From positions 487,198-551,197 of the forward strand of contig NZ_JAHRCY010000005.1 in the NCBI RefSeq assembly GCF_019083965.1: a stretch of 64,000 nt of DNA. The letters are read 5' to 3'. The translations under genes were made by a program, and so were the position numbers. The stretch's first letter is position 1, and every line of letters starts with the position of its first letter. Of the stretch, positions 7,796 through 17,032 are shown one piece after another. The notes beneath the pieces are model-generated. The model did not search any database, was not told the DNA's origin, and saw only the letters and a list, made by a program, of their open reading frames with translations. The DNA is from Catellatospora tritici. GTDB lineage: Bacteria; Actinomycetota; Actinomycetes; Mycobacteriales; Micromonosporaceae.

Positions 7796-9055
7796 CTAGC
7801 AGCCGATGCGGGTGGAGCCCCAGGCGATGTCGTCGAACCAGAGGCGGTCGGCGCCGACGCCGTAGCTCTCCCAGCCCAGGCGCAGGTCGGTCAGGCTCGG
7901 GTGCCAGTTGGCCCGGCTGAGCCACTGGCGGTCCACGTCGGCGGTGGGTACGCCGTCCACGCGCAGGCCCGCCACCTCGGCGCCGTCGGTCCACGTCTGC
8001 ACCTGTCCGGCCGGGCCATCGACGCGGATCTCCACGCAGACCCAGCGATCGACCGGCAGCGGACGACTCTGCGCCACCCCGGCCGGGCTCTGCTCGGGCA
8101 GGGTCGCGTCGTCGGACTGGCGATTCCACTGCAGGGCCGCGTTCTGGCCGCCCACGCGCAGGTCGCGGTTGCCGTCGGCCGCGTCGCGCATGGCCAGGAA
8201 GGTCACGTGCGACGCAGGCAGCGCGGTGGTGTGCCGGACGTAGAAGCGGCCGAACCAGACACCGCCGAGCGCGCTGAAGTCACGGGTCGACTTCAGGAAC
8301 ACGTGGTTGCAGTACCCTTCGGCGCCGTCGACCCGGATCGAGCGGCTCCCGGTCCGGGCGACGGTGCTGTCGACCACCGCGGAGCCGGTGCCCTGGCAGT
8401 CCGGGTACGCCAGCGTCCACGCCCCGGCCGGGACGGTGCCGGTCTGGTCCTCGAACCCGTCACACCACAGCGCACCGGTGCAGCCGGTCGGCGGCGGCCC
8501 GGACGGCGACGGGCTCGCCGAACGGCTGGGCGAGCTGCTCGGCGAGGGCGACGCGCTGCGCGAGGGGCTGGCCGAGGGGCTCGGCGAAGCGCTGCGCGAC
8601 GGGCTGGGCGAGGCCGAGCTCGGTGAGGGCGACGGAGTGGCGCCGCAGGGCGCGCCGTTGACGGTGAAGGCGGTCGGGGCGGTGTTGTTGCTCGTCCAGG
8701 TGCCCTGCATGCCGAACTCCAGCGACGCCCCGGGCGTCAGGTCGCCGTTGTAGGCGGCGTTGACCGCGGCGACGGCGGTGCCGGACTGGGTGACGGTGGC
8801 GTTCCACGCGTTGGTGATCTTCTGGTCGCCGGGCCAGGTCCAGCCGATGGTCCAGCCGTGGATGGCGGTGTCGCCCGCCGTGAGCTTGACGTATCCGACG
8901 AAGCCGCCGGTCCACTGGTCGGCGCGGTAGCTGACCTGGCAGGCGGCGGCCGCGCTGGCGGGGGGTGCGGCGGCGACCACGGCCCCGACGCCCGCGGCGG
9001 TGACCGCGGCGAGGATGGCGGCGGCGGACGCGCGCCATCGTGCGGACAGATGCAT
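7796..9055 (-). CDS. Secreted CBM2 plus Cip1-like beta-jelly-roll protein
   Basis: This 419-residue exported protein has a signal peptide (about 1-36). A family 2 cellulose-binding module follows (about 39-140; paired Cys and CBM2 Trp residues such as DQWTGGF, GWTIGWTW and NAWNATVTQ). Next come a Ser-Pro-Ala linker (about 143-195) and a C-terminal domain beginning ALWCDGFE. That domain resembles Trichoderma Cip1, a jelly-roll protein reported to have glucuronan lyase activity (DCQGTGSAVVDSTVARTGS, GYCNHVF). The likely target is glucuronic-acid-containing plant cell-wall polymer bound near cellulose. The start at ATG 9055 has a GGAAGG ribosome site; an upstream in-frame start lacks one. Confidence 0.82.
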   Translation of the reverse strand: MHLSARWRASAAAILAAVTAAGVGAVVAAAPPASAAAACQVSYRADQWTGGFVGYVKLTAGDTAIHGWTIGWTWPGDQKITNAWNATVTQSGTAVAAVNAAYNGDLTPGASLEFGMQGTWTSNNTAPTAFTVNGAPCGATPSPSPSSASPSPSRSASPSPSASPSRSASPSPSSSPSRSASPSPSGPPPTGCTGALWCDGFEDQTGTVPAGAWTLAYPDCQGTGSAVVDSTVARTGSRSIRVDGAEGYCNHVFLKSTRDFSALGGVWFGRFYVRHTTALPASHVTFLAMRDAADGNRDLRVGGQNAALQWNRQSDDATLPEQSPAGVAQSRPLPVDRWVCVEIRVDGPAGQVQTWTDGAEVAGLRVDGVPTADVDRQWLSRANWHPSLTDLRLGWESYGVGADRLWFDDIAWGSTRIGC

Positions 9056-9288
9056 GGATGGTCCTTCCGGGAGGCCGCGCGGCAAGCGGGCCGCTGCGGC
9101 TGGGGTGCGCTGGTGGCCCAGCCGGCGCCCGGTGCGCGGCTGGGGCGGAACAGCCCCGGCTCCCGGATCCGCGTCGCCGCACCCGCAGCGAGCAGATCTG
9201 ATGGATGAGTGTAAATGTCAGTACGCGCAGCGTCCAGCGATGCTTTATCCACTTTCGTGTGATCGGTGGCACTGGTTAGGGTTCGGTC

Positions 9289-10089
9289 ATGACGACGCCA
9301 CGCGACCAGCGACGGGTGTTCGGCGAGGTCGCCGACGCCTATGACGACGTACGGCCCGGCTATCCGGCGGAGGTACTGGACCGGATCGTGGCCTACGCGG
9401 GCGGCGTGCCGACGAGCGTGGCGGAGTCGGGGGCGGGCACGGGCAAGGGAACTGCGCTGCTGCGTACCCTCGACACGCCTTTGATCTGCGTGGAGCCCGA
9501 CCCGGCCATGGCCGGGGTGCTGGCCCGGCGCTTCGCCGGGGACGACCTGGTGTCGGTCGTGGTCAGCCGGTTCGAGGACTGGACGCCGCCGCCGGGCGGC
9601 GTGGAACTGCTGGCCAGCGCCCAGGCGTGGCACTGGGTCGACCGCACCGTACGCACCCGCCTGGCCGCCGCGGCGCTGGCCCCGGGCGGGGTGTTCGCCG
9701 CCTTCGGACACGACTTCGGGTTCGCCGACGACGAGCTGAAGACCGCCATGGACGCGGTCTACCAGCGGCTGGCGCCCGAGATCGCCGACAAGCCCGGCCT
9801 GCCCGCCAACGCGCAGCACCCCGACTCGTTCCACCTGTCCGAACTACACGTCTCGCCGCTGTTCACCGACGTCGAGCAGCAACTGGTCGTCAGCGTGGTG
9901 CCGTACGAGACCGCCCGCTACCTCACCCTGCTGACCACGTTCTCCGGCCACCGCATGCTGCCCGAGCAGCGACGGCACCGCCTGCACCAGGCGCTGGCCG
10001 AGCTGGTCGACGAGCGCGGCGGCGTGGTGGAGCAGAAGCTGACGACCGCCCTGTGTCTGGCGCGCCGGACCGGGTCCGACCGGGCGTGA
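9289..10089 (+). CDS. Class I SAM-dependent methyltransferase
   Basis: This 266-residue protein has the class I methyltransferase layout. An FGEVADAYDDVRPGYP start is followed by the SAM-binding motif I VAESGAGTGKGT (about residues 44-55), then the acidic strand LICVEPDPAM and the AQAWHWVD segment typical of small-molecule methyltransferases. The substrate is unknown. A TTAGGGT element ends six bases before the ATG, so a leaderless transcript is possible. It is convergent with the GH26 mannanase gene and not obviously part of the mannan locus. Confidence 0.85.
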   Translation: MTTPRDQRRVFGEVADAYDDVRPGYPAEVLDRIVAYAGGVPTSVAESGAGTGKGTALLRTLDTPLICVEPDPAMAGVLARRFAGDDLVSVVVSRFEDWTPPPGGVELLASAQAWHWVDRTVRTRLAAAALAPGGVFAAFGHDFGFADDELKTAMDAVYQRLAPEIADKPGLPANAQHPDSFHLSELHVSPLFTDVEQQLVVSVVPYETARYLTLLTTFSGHRMLPEQRRHRLHQALAELVDERGGVVEQKLTTALCLARRTGSDRA

Positions 10090-10115
10090 ACCTGGCCGGA
10101 CCCGGGATCCGACGG

Positions 10116-11552
10116 CTATGCAGGAAGGGTCCACTGCTGGTTGGTCTGGGTGTTGCAGGTCCAGACCTGCAGCTTGGTGCCGTCGGCGGTGCCCTGCCCG
10201 GTCGCGTCCAGACACTTGCCCGTCACCGGGTTGGTCAGCCGCCGGGTCGTGGCGTTGTAGGTCCACTGCTGGTTGGCGTTGTTCGCCGTGCAGTCCCAGA
10301 GCTGCACCTTCGTACCGTCGGCGTTGATGCCACCGTTGACGTCCAGGCACTTGCCCAGCGCACGGATCGTGCCGTCGGTCCCGACGGTCCACGACTGCGC
10401 GCCGGTACCGTTGCACGTCCAGATCTGCAGCTGGGTGCCGTTGGTGCTGTTGGAGCTGGGCACGTCGACGCACCGGCCGCTACCGACTCCGGTGATCGCA
10501 CCGGTACGGGAACCGCCGCCACCACCGCCACCGATGCTGAACTCACCCCGGTTGAACACCCGCGAGTGGAAGTACGACGCCTGCACGGCGGCGTTGTTGT
10601 TGTACGCCGGGTCGGTGAGCCACTCGGCCCACACCATCCACCAGGCCCACCGGGGCTGGGCGTTCATGATCGTCGGGCTGGGCACCCGGCCGACCTCGGC
10701 CAGCGCGATCGGCTTGCCCCCGGCGATGTTGAGCATCGCCTGGTAGTCGGACTGGCTCGGCTCCAGCTTCACCCAGATGTCCAGCGACGCGACGTCGACG
10801 TAGGACGCACCGGGCCAGTAGTCGGCGATGGAGCCCATGTTGACGTCTTTGACGTTCCACACCCAGACCAGGTTGTTCAGGCCCTGACCGGTGAAGTAGT
10901 CGTAGGTGATCTGGTACAGCTTGCGGCTGCCGTTGGCACCCGGGCGCCCGCCCCACCACGACCAGCCCTCGTTCATCTCGTGGACCGGCCGGAACAGCAC
11001 CGGCACCCCGGCACTCTGCAGCTGCCGCAGGTACGGCAGCGCCTCGGCGAGCCGGTTCTTGTACGCGTTGTTGAGCCCGCTGCCGTTGGTGACCAGCTCG
11101 TTCCACTGCGCGTCGGTCAGGTGGCTCTTGATGTTGTTGTCCCAGTTGCAGGTCGACCCCATCGTCGGCGGACACATGTGCCAGGTCAGCGCGACGACGG
11201 AACCGCCCTGCCACTGCCGGATCGCCTCGTTGACCATCGTCTGGCGGGCGTTGACGTCGGCGGAGTCGAACAGGAAGTCACCGCCCCACAGACCAGGGGT
11301 CTGACCGGTGATCGACTGCGCGACCCGGGTGTACTTGGTCGGGTCCGAGTTCGGTTCGCGGTTGTGCTGCCCGGACAGCATGTTCTGCCCGGAGATGCCA
11401 TTCAGGAAGCTGACCAGCTGGGCCCGGGTCGAGGCGGGGAACGCCTGGGCCGGGGCGGTCGGGGCCAGGACCAGAGCCAGTGCCATGGCCCCGAACAGGG
11501 CCAGCGCCCGGCGCAGGGCCGGCGGTCCGGTTCGGTGCGTACGGTCGCGCAT
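10116..11552 (-). CDS. Secreted GH26 beta-mannanase with ricin-B (CBM13) domain
   Basis: This 478-residue secreted enzyme hydrolyses beta-1,4-mannan backbones. It has a signal peptide (about 1-37, ending PAQA). The GH26 barrel (about 40-338) has acid/base Glu192 in FRPVHEMNEGWSWWGG and nucleophile Glu286 in PIALAEVGR. A poly-Gly linker (about 341-347) leads to a beta-trefoil ricin-B lectin module (about 350-478) with three QxW-type repeats (QSW, QQW, QQW). A strong AAGGAGG ribosome site precedes ATG 11552. It is the last gene of the operon beta-mannosidase, ROK kinase, manA, mannanase, 32 bp after manA. Confidence 0.95.
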   Translation of the reverse strand: MRDRTHRTGPPALRRALALFGAMALALVLAPTAPAQAFPASTRAQLVSFLNGISGQNMLSGQHNREPNSDPTKYTRVAQSITGQTPGLWGGDFLFDSADVNARQTMVNEAIRQWQGGSVVALTWHMCPPTMGSTCNWDNNIKSHLTDAQWNELVTNGSGLNNAYKNRLAEALPYLRQLQSAGVPVLFRPVHEMNEGWSWWGGRPGANGSRKLYQITYDYFTGQGLNNLVWVWNVKDVNMGSIADYWPGASYVDVASLDIWVKLEPSQSDYQAMLNIAGGKPIALAEVGRVPSPTIMNAQPRWAWWMVWAEWLTDPAYNNNAAVQASYFHSRVFNRGEFSIGGGGGGGSRTGAITGVGSGRCVDVPSSNSTNGTQLQIWTCNGTGAQSWTVGTDGTIRALGKCLDVNGGINADGTKVQLWDCTANNANQQWTYNATTRRLTNPVTGKCLDATGQGTADGTKLQVWTCNTQTNQQWTLPA

Positions 11553-11584
11553 GGGTGGTACCTCCTTGTGGGGGACGGGGAGGA

Positions 11585-12685
11585 TCAGATTCCGGGTTCG
11601 GCGCAGTACGCCGTGCCCTCACCGGAGACGGTGAGGGAGTCATGGCGGGCAGGCAGGAAGATCGACTGCCCGGCGTGCAGGGTGATGCTGTCCCCGGCGG
11701 TGACAGCGCCCCGCGTGCACAGCAGGATTCGCGGCAACGCCCTGGTCAGTCGCAGCGTGCCGCCGGTGAGGCGGTGTAGCCGGAACTGCGGGCAGTGCGG
11801 CCGGTAGGCACCGGTTTCGTCCGCGACGACGTGCTCGGGCTGGGCGGATACGTCGGTGACGGCCAGCAGCGCGGGGACGTCGACGGGCTTGCCGGTGAGT
11901 CCGGCGCGCAGCACGTTGTCGGAGGCGCCCATCACCTCGACCGCGAACCCGCCGAGATAGGTGTGCAGGACTCCGGCGGGCAGGTACAGCGCCTGCCCGG
12001 GAGCGAGAGTGTGGCGGCGCAGCAGCAGCGGGGCGAGCACGGCCGGGTCGTCGGGGTGCTGGTCGGCCAGCCGGGCGGTGGCGCCGAAGTCCTGTCCGCC
12101 CAGACCGCGTGCCGCCGCCGCGACGGCGGCGACCAGGCCGTGCCGCGCGGGTCGCGGCCAGGTCAGCACGGTGTCCAACGCGCCGGTCAGGTCGCCTCGG
12201 GCGAGGGCGGCGACGACCGGGCCCAGCTCCGGCAGACCCAGGCGGGCCAGCAGGTCGGCGGCCTGCGGTCCCTGGCGCATCCCGGCCAGCGCGCTGAACT
12301 CGGTCAGCGCGACGACCATCTCGGGTTTGGCCGACGCGTCGGCATAGTGCGGGTCGCGGCGGGCGTACCCCTGGCGGGCCTGCTCGTCCGATGGGTGGAC
12401 CTGCAGGGACAGCGCCCGGCTCGCGGACAGCAGCTTGAGCAGGAACGGCAGCCGGGGACCGAAACGGTCCACGGTCGCCGCGCCGAGCTCGCCGACCGGG
12501 TCGGCGCCGATGACCTCGGCCAGCGTGTACGTCCGGCCGCCGCGTTCCAGGGTGGACGGCCCCGACGGGTGGGCGCCGAGCCACAGCTCGGCCATCGTCC
12601 GTCCCGGCGGCAGCCCGAGCAGGGCGGGCAGCTCGGTCGTCGAGCCCCAGTCATAGTCCTTGACGGGGTTGGTGAGCAGATCCAT
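11585..12685 (-). CDS. manA: Mannose-6-phosphate isomerase, class I
   Basis: This 366-residue cytosolic zinc enzyme interconverts mannose-6-phosphate and fructose-6-phosphate, linking mannan sugars to glycolysis. Type I PMI features are the opening NPVKDYDWGS, the zinc motif LQVHPSDEQA with His97, and the substrate-site stretch HTYLGGFAVEVMGASDNVLR. The start at ATG 12685 has a GGAGGGAGG ribosome site; an open frame further upstream overlaps the kinase gene and is rejected. It is placed 16 bp after the ROK kinase and before the mannanase, which fits use of imported mannose. Confidence 0.95.
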   Translation of the reverse strand: MDLLTNPVKDYDWGSTTELPALLGLPPGRTMAELWLGAHPSGPSTLERGGRTYTLAEVIGADPVGELGAATVDRFGPRLPFLLKLLSASRALSLQVHPSDEQARQGYARRDPHYADASAKPEMVVALTEFSALAGMRQGPQAADLLARLGLPELGPVVAALARGDLTGALDTVLTWPRPARHGLVAAVAAAARGLGGQDFGATARLADQHPDDPAVLAPLLLRRHTLAPGQALYLPAGVLHTYLGGFAVEVMGASDNVLRAGLTGKPVDVPALLAVTDVSAQPEHVVADETGAYRPHCPQFRLHRLTGGTLRLTRALPRILLCTRGAVTAGDSITLHAGQSIFLPARHDSLTVSGEGTAYCAEPGI

Positions 12686-12701
12686 CGGTCCTCCCTCCGG
12701 A

Positions 12702-13586
12702 CTAGACGGGTACGCCCGCGAGGGCGAAGGCGAGCGCGGCGGCGCCGTACAGCCCGGCATCGCGGTCGAGCGTGGTGGGGGTGACCGTGACGTGGCGCAG
12801 GAAGCCCAGTCCGGCCTGCTCCGCCAGCGCCCGGCGCAGCGGACCGAACAGGACCTCGCCGGCGGCGGCGACCCCGCCGCCGACCACGACGGTGTCGATG
12901 TCGACCAGCGCGGCGGTGGTGCGGATCGCAGTGGCCAGCGCCGCCGCGCCGCGTGCGAACGCCAGCCGCGCCACCGGGTGCCCGGCCGACGCGGCGGCGC
13001 TGAGCGCCTTGGCGTCGGGCCCGGTCCAGCCATGGGAGCGGGCGAACGCGGTCATGCTCGGCCCGGACGCGATCGTCTCGACGCACCCGGTCGCCCCGCA
13101 CCGGCACAGCGGACCGGCCGGGTCGATGCTGATGTGGCCGATGTGCCCAGCGTTGCCGGACCGCCCGAAGTACGGCTCCCCGTCCAGCACCAGGCCGCCG
13201 CCGATGCCGGTCGACACGACCACGCCGAGCATCGACGGGGCGGCGGCGCCGTGCCAGTACTCCCCCAGCGCCATGCACTGGGCGTCACCGGCCAGCCCGA
13301 CCGGAAGCCCGGTGAGCTCGCCGACGACGGAGGTGAGCGGGTAGTTGCGCCACGCGCCGATGTTGACCGGGCTGACCGTGCCGGCGGCGGCGTCGAGCGG
13401 ACCGGCCGAACCGATCCCGACGCCGATCAGCCCGTGCGGGTCGAATCGGTCGATCAGGTTCGCCAGGGTCGCCGAAGGATCGGCGCCCAGGGGCACCTCG
13501 GCGCGGGCCGCGATGCTCCGGTCGGCGCGCACGGTGGCGGCGGCGAAGGTGGTGCCGCCGATGTCGACGGCCAGCACCGCGCTCAT
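12702..13586 (-). CDS. ROK-family sugar kinase, probable mannokinase
   Basis: This 294-residue ROK kinase probably phosphorylates mannose (or glucose or fructose) released by the beta-mannosidase. Visible are the ATP loop AVDIGGTTF (residues 6-14), catalytic Asp101 in GLAGDAQ, and the ROK zinc site H151 with CRCGATGCVE (161-170). There is no N-terminal HTH, so it is an enzyme and not a ROK repressor. Its ATG overlaps the stop of the beta-mannosidase gene (ATGA at 13583-13586), which shows translational coupling. Specificity for mannose is inferred from manA next door. Confidence 0.92.
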   Translation of the reverse strand: MSAVLAVDIGGTTFAAATVRADRSIAARAEVPLGADPSATLANLIDRFDPHGLIGVGIGSAGPLDAAAGTVSPVNIGAWRNYPLTSVVGELTGLPVGLAGDAQCMALGEYWHGAAAPSMLGVVVSTGIGGGLVLDGEPYFGRSGNAGHIGHISIDPAGPLCRCGATGCVETIASGPSMTAFARSHGWTGPDAKALSAAASAGHPVARLAFARGAAALATAIRTTAALVDIDTVVVGGGVAAAGEVLFGPLRRALAEQAGLGFLRHVTVTPTTLDRDAGLYGAAALAFALAGVPV

Positions 13587-15952
13587 GGTCTGGCCTCGTT
13601 CACGGTCCGCAGCACCGGGTACGCCAGCAGCAGTGCCGGGTCCAGGGGCCGGTCGGTGGTGACGTGGAAGGTGACGCTCTCCCCCGGCAGCAGTGTGACC
13701 AGTTGCTCGTCGACGGTGGCGGCCGGGTCGAGGCGGTCGGGGAACAGGGCGAGTTCGCGCAGCAGCGTCAGCGCGGTGATGTGCACGGCCACGCCGTCGG
13801 CGGTCGGCTCGACAGTGGCGTCGAAGTCGGCGACCGGATAGTCCATGACCGGATCCTCGGCGAACATCCGCATCGCCCGCAGGCCGTCGGCCTCGGCCAG
13901 CAGCAGCTCTCGGGACGGGTCGCCGGGCACCGCGACGGCGTCGGCCAGGCGGACCTGGACGACCGAGCGAGCGGCGACCACGACCGCGACGGCGTCCTTT
14001 GCCAGGGGCTGGCCGTGCACGTCCAGGCGGGCCAGGGTCAGGTCCGTCCGCCACGGCTGGTCGGTGTCGTTGACCACGGCCAGGCCGTCGTCGTGGAAGG
14101 TGAGCAGCCGGTCGGCGTAGGAGCGGCGCAGCTCGTACCAGAGCGGTTTGCGGCGGGCGTCGCCGTCGACGGCCGCCCATGAGGTGACCGGCCAGCAGTC
14201 GTTGAGCTGCCACACGATCGTGCCCATGCAGTACGGCATCAGCGCCCGGAACCGGTTCACCCCGTACGCGATGGCGCGGGCCTGGTTGAGCTGGGTGTAG
14301 TAGTGCCAGTCGGCGAAGTTGTCCGGGCGCGGCAGGTGCTCGCCGAGGCCGCGCAGCAGCTTGGTGTTGCCGTCGGTGGCCTTCTGGTGGTGCGTGATCC
14401 CCGGCGAGTCTGGTGCCAACGGCTCGTCGGAGACCGAAGCCCGCAGCGTGGCATAGGTGGGCGGACCCTGGAATCCGAACTCCGCCACGAATCTCGGCGT
14501 GTAGGTGCCGTAGAACGTGTAGTCCTCCCGACCCCACACCGTCCAGATGTGGATGGTGCCGGTCGACGGGTCGTGCACGTCCCGGTCCGGGGTGCCCGAG
14601 TACGGGCTGCCCGGCCAGTACGGCCGGGTCGGGTCCAGCTCCGCGACCACGCGCGGCAGCAGGTCGAAGTAGAACCCGGCGCCCCAGTCGCGCCCGGCCA
14701 GCGGCTCGCGCCAGTCCCAGTGCTGGTAGCCCTCGATGTTCTCGTTGTTGCCGCACCAGATGACCAGGCTGGGGTGGCTCATCAGGCGCACCACGTTCTC
14801 CCGTGCCTCGGCCTCCACCTCGGCCCGCATGAGGTCGTCCTCGGGGTAGGCCGCGCACGCGAACGGGAAGTCCTGCCAGATCAGCAGGCCCAGCTCGTCG
14901 GCCAGGGCGTAGAAGTCGTCGGTTTCGTACAGGCCGCCGCCCCAGACCCGCAGCGTGTTGGCGCCCGCGTCGATCGCCTGGCCGAACCGCCGCGCCAGGC
15001 GGTCGGGGGTGACCCGGTTCGGGAAGCAGTCGTCCGGGATCCAGTTGAAGCCCTTCACGAACACCGGCCGCCCGTTGATGATCAGCCGGAAGGCGTCGGG
15101 GTCCAGTTGCACCGTCCGGAACCCGATCTTCCTGGTCCAGCTGTCGGCTCCGGCGGTGACGGTCAGCGGGTAGAGCGGCTGCTCGCCGTACCCGCGCGGC
15201 CACCAGAGGCGGGCATCGGGCACGTCCAGCCGCAGCACCGCCTCGTCCTGCCCGGCCGGGAGCACCGCCTCGGCGGTCCGGCCCGCCACGGTGGCGGTCA
15301 CGGTGACCGGGGCGTCGTCGGTGCGCTCGACACGCACGTGCAGGTCCACTCCGTCGGCCCGTACCTGCGGCCGAACCTCGGCGAGCCGCGTCCCGGACCA
15401 CGAGTGCAGGCTCACCGGCCGCCAGATCCCGGAGGTGACCAGGGTCGGGCCCCAATCCCAGCCGAAGTTGCAGGCCATCTTGCGGATGAATTGGTATGGC
15501 TCGTCGTAGGGCCCCGGCAGCGGCCCGTATGCGGCCTGCCGCTCGTCGGTGTAGTCGTACGGCGCCCGGAACACCACCTCGAGGGTGTTGGCGCCCTCGA
15601 CCAGCAGCGCACCGACGTCGAGGCGGTAGCGGCGGTGCATGTTGGCGGTGTCGGCGATACGCACGCCGTTGAGGTGGACGGCGGCGACCGTGTCCAGGCC
15701 CGCCAGGACCAGGTCGGTGCGGACCGCCCCGTCCGGCCGCCAGTCGAAGGCGGTGCGGTAGCTCCAGTCGGTGCGCCCGATCCAGGTCAGCCTGGTCTCG
15801 TTGTCGTCGCGGTAGGGGTCGTCGATGAGTCCCGCCGCGAGCAGATCGGTGTGCACGCAACCGGGCACGGTCGCGGCGACAGAGGTGATGTCACGGTCGC
15901 CCGTGATGGCCGACAGGGTCCAGCCGTCGTGCAGGCGGCGGTAGGTGCTCAC
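13583..15952 (-). CDS. GH2 beta-mannosidase, intracellular
   Basis: This 789-residue exo-beta-mannosidase cleaves beta-mannosides from the non-reducing end of imported manno-oligosaccharides. It has the GH2 fold: a sugar-binding jelly roll (about 1-180), an Ig-like domain, a TIM barrel (about 285-600) and C-terminal beta domains. Acid/base Glu404 is in CGNNENIEGYQHWDW and nucleophile Glu491 in FVAEFGFQGP. There is no signal peptide. I chose GTG 15952 because AAGGAG precedes it and the mapped promoter and operator lie just upstream; longer starts would run into them. It is the first gene of the mannan enzyme operon. Confidence 0.93.
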   Translation of the reverse strand: MSTYRRLHDGWTLSAITGDRDITSVAATVPGCVHTDLLAAGLIDDPYRDDNETRLTWIGRTDWSYRTAFDWRPDGAVRTDLVLAGLDTVAAVHLNGVRIADTANMHRRYRLDVGALLVEGANTLEVVFRAPYDYTDERQAAYGPLPGPYDEPYQFIRKMACNFGWDWGPTLVTSGIWRPVSLHSWSGTRLAEVRPQVRADGVDLHVRVERTDDAPVTVTATVAGRTAEAVLPAGQDEAVLRLDVPDARLWWPRGYGEQPLYPLTVTAGADSWTRKIGFRTVQLDPDAFRLIINGRPVFVKGFNWIPDDCFPNRVTPDRLARRFGQAIDAGANTLRVWGGGLYETDDFYALADELGLLIWQDFPFACAAYPEDDLMRAEVEAEARENVVRLMSHPSLVIWCGNNENIEGYQHWDWREPLAGRDWGAGFYFDLLPRVVAELDPTRPYWPGSPYSGTPDRDVHDPSTGTIHIWTVWGREDYTFYGTYTPRFVAEFGFQGPPTYATLRASVSDEPLAPDSPGITHHQKATDGNTKLLRGLGEHLPRPDNFADWHYYTQLNQARAIAYGVNRFRALMPYCMGTIVWQLNDCWPVTSWAAVDGDARRKPLWYELRRSYADRLLTFHDDGLAVVNDTDQPWRTDLTLARLDVHGQPLAKDAVAVVVAARSVVQVRLADAVAVPGDPSRELLLAEADGLRAMRMFAEDPVMDYPVADFDATVEPTADGVAVHITALTLLRELALFPDRLDPAATVDEQLVTLLPGESVTFHVTTDRPLDPALLLAYPVLRTVNEARP

Positions 15953-15997
15953 AGTTGTACTCCTTCGACGAACGCCCCGGCCGTTCGGATAAGCTTG

Positions 15998-16051
15998 TTT
16001 ACAAAACCGTGTAAGTGAATCGAATGTAGAGCCACGACACATCGGTGTCAA
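15998..16051 (-). promoter_or_regulatory. Promoter and mannan operator of the beta-mannosidase operon
   Basis: Reading the minus strand, TTGACA (16046-16051), 17 bp, then TACATT (16023-16028) form a near-consensus promoter. The 18-bp TTTACA-AAACCG-TGTAAG at 15998-16015 starts at about +1 and matches the operator at 19492-19509 in 14 of 18 positions. A LacI protein bound there would block initiation. Confidence 0.75.
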
Positions 16052-16128
16052 TAATCGATGTCTAGCGATTTTATGAGGTAAAGACCCCGAAAAAGGCAGC
16101 CGGAACCGAGCCGCCGCCTCCGCGGCGA

Positions 16129-16146
16129 CCCACTGAACCGAGAAAT
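16129..16146. promoter_or_regulatory. Possible auxiliary mannan operator
   Basis: CCCACTGAACCGAGAAAT shares 14 of 18 positions with the operator at 19492-19509, including the core ACTGAACCGAG, but its palindromic arms are degraded. It lies 113 bp upstream of the main operator of the same promoter and could support looping. It may be fortuitous. Confidence 0.35.
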
Positions 16147-16150
16147 GCGC

Positions 16151-17032
16151 CTACTTCGCGGCCCCGGAGGTGAAGCCGTTGTAGATGAACCGCTGCAGCA
16201 ACAGGAAGATGACCAGCGTCGGCACGATGACCAGGACCGCACCGGCGGAGATGGTCTCCCAGTGGGCGCCGAACGGCCCCTTGAACCGGAACAGCGACGT
16301 GGAGATGGTGCCCAGCTCCGGCGACGGGTTGTAGAGGAACGGGATATAGAAGTCGTTGTAGACGGTGATGCCCTTGATGATCACGACGGTGGCGATGGCC
16401 GGTTTGAGCAGCGGGAAGATCACCGTACGGTAGATCTTGAAACTACCCGCGCCGTCGATGCGGGCCGCCTCGTCCAGCGACACCGGGATGCCCCGGATGA
16501 ACTGCTGGAAAATGTAGATCGCGACGATGTCGGTGCCCATGTAGAGCAGGATCGGCGCCCAGCGGGTGTCGAACAGGCCCAGCGCGTCCACCACCTTGAA
16601 CGTGGCGACCTGGGTGGTCACCGCGGGCACCAGCGTGGCGACCAGGAACGCGGCCACCACCAGCTTCTTGAACCGGAAGCTGAACCGCTCGATCGCGTAC
16701 GCGGCCATCGAGCCGATCACGACGGTGCCGGTGATCGAGAACAGCAGGATGAACGCCGTGTTCCCGAACGCGGCCGGCATCTCGCCCTTGGTGAAGGCGG
16801 TGGCGTAGTTGGAGAAGTTGAACCAGTCGCCGGGCGGCGAGAGCGTGTCGCCTCCGGCCATCTCCCGCTCGGTCTTCAGTGAGGTGAGAAAGATGGTCAG
16901 CAGCGGCAGCAGCACCACCGCCGACGCGGCCACCAGGGACAGGTACTTGAGGGTCACCGCGACCGGCCGCAGGAACGCGGCCCGGCGCTCCCGGCGGTCG
17001 AAGGCGGCCCGTGCGGTGCTCGACTCGGTCAT
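16151..17032 (-). CDS. Carbohydrate ABC transporter permease (MalG type)
   Basis: This 293-residue inner-membrane permease with six predicted helices is one half of the import channel for manno-oligosaccharides. The cytoplasmic coupling (EAA) loop reads IPVSLDEAARIDGAGSFKIY, close to the CUT1 consensus. It starts with ATG overlapping the previous permease stop (ATGA at 17029-17032). No ATPase gene is present in this transporter set, so it probably uses a shared MsiK-like ATPase encoded elsewhere, as is usual for actinobacterial CUT1 systems. Confidence 0.92.
   Translation of the reverse strand: MTESSTARAAFDRRERRAAFLRPVAVTLKYLSLVAASAVVLLPLLTIFLTSLKTEREMAGGDTLSPPGDWFNFSNYATAFTKGEMPAAFGNTAFILLFSITGTVVIGSMAAYAIERFSFRFKKLVVAAFLVATLVPAVTTQVATFKVVDALGLFDTRWAPILLYMGTDIVAIYIFQQFIRGIPVSLDEAARIDGAGSFKIYRTVIFPLLKPAIATVVIIKGITVYNDFYIPFLYNPSPELGTISTSLFRFKGPFGAHWETISAGAVLVIVPTLVIFLLLQRFIYNGFTSGAAK

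Noticed and set aside
8500..8640. Short tandem repeats that could look like a CRISPR or minisatellite
   Set aside because: They encode the Ser-Pro-Ala linker between the CBM2 and Cip1-like domains; unit length is irregular and there are no spacers. The same holds for 22600-22690 and 4320-4400.
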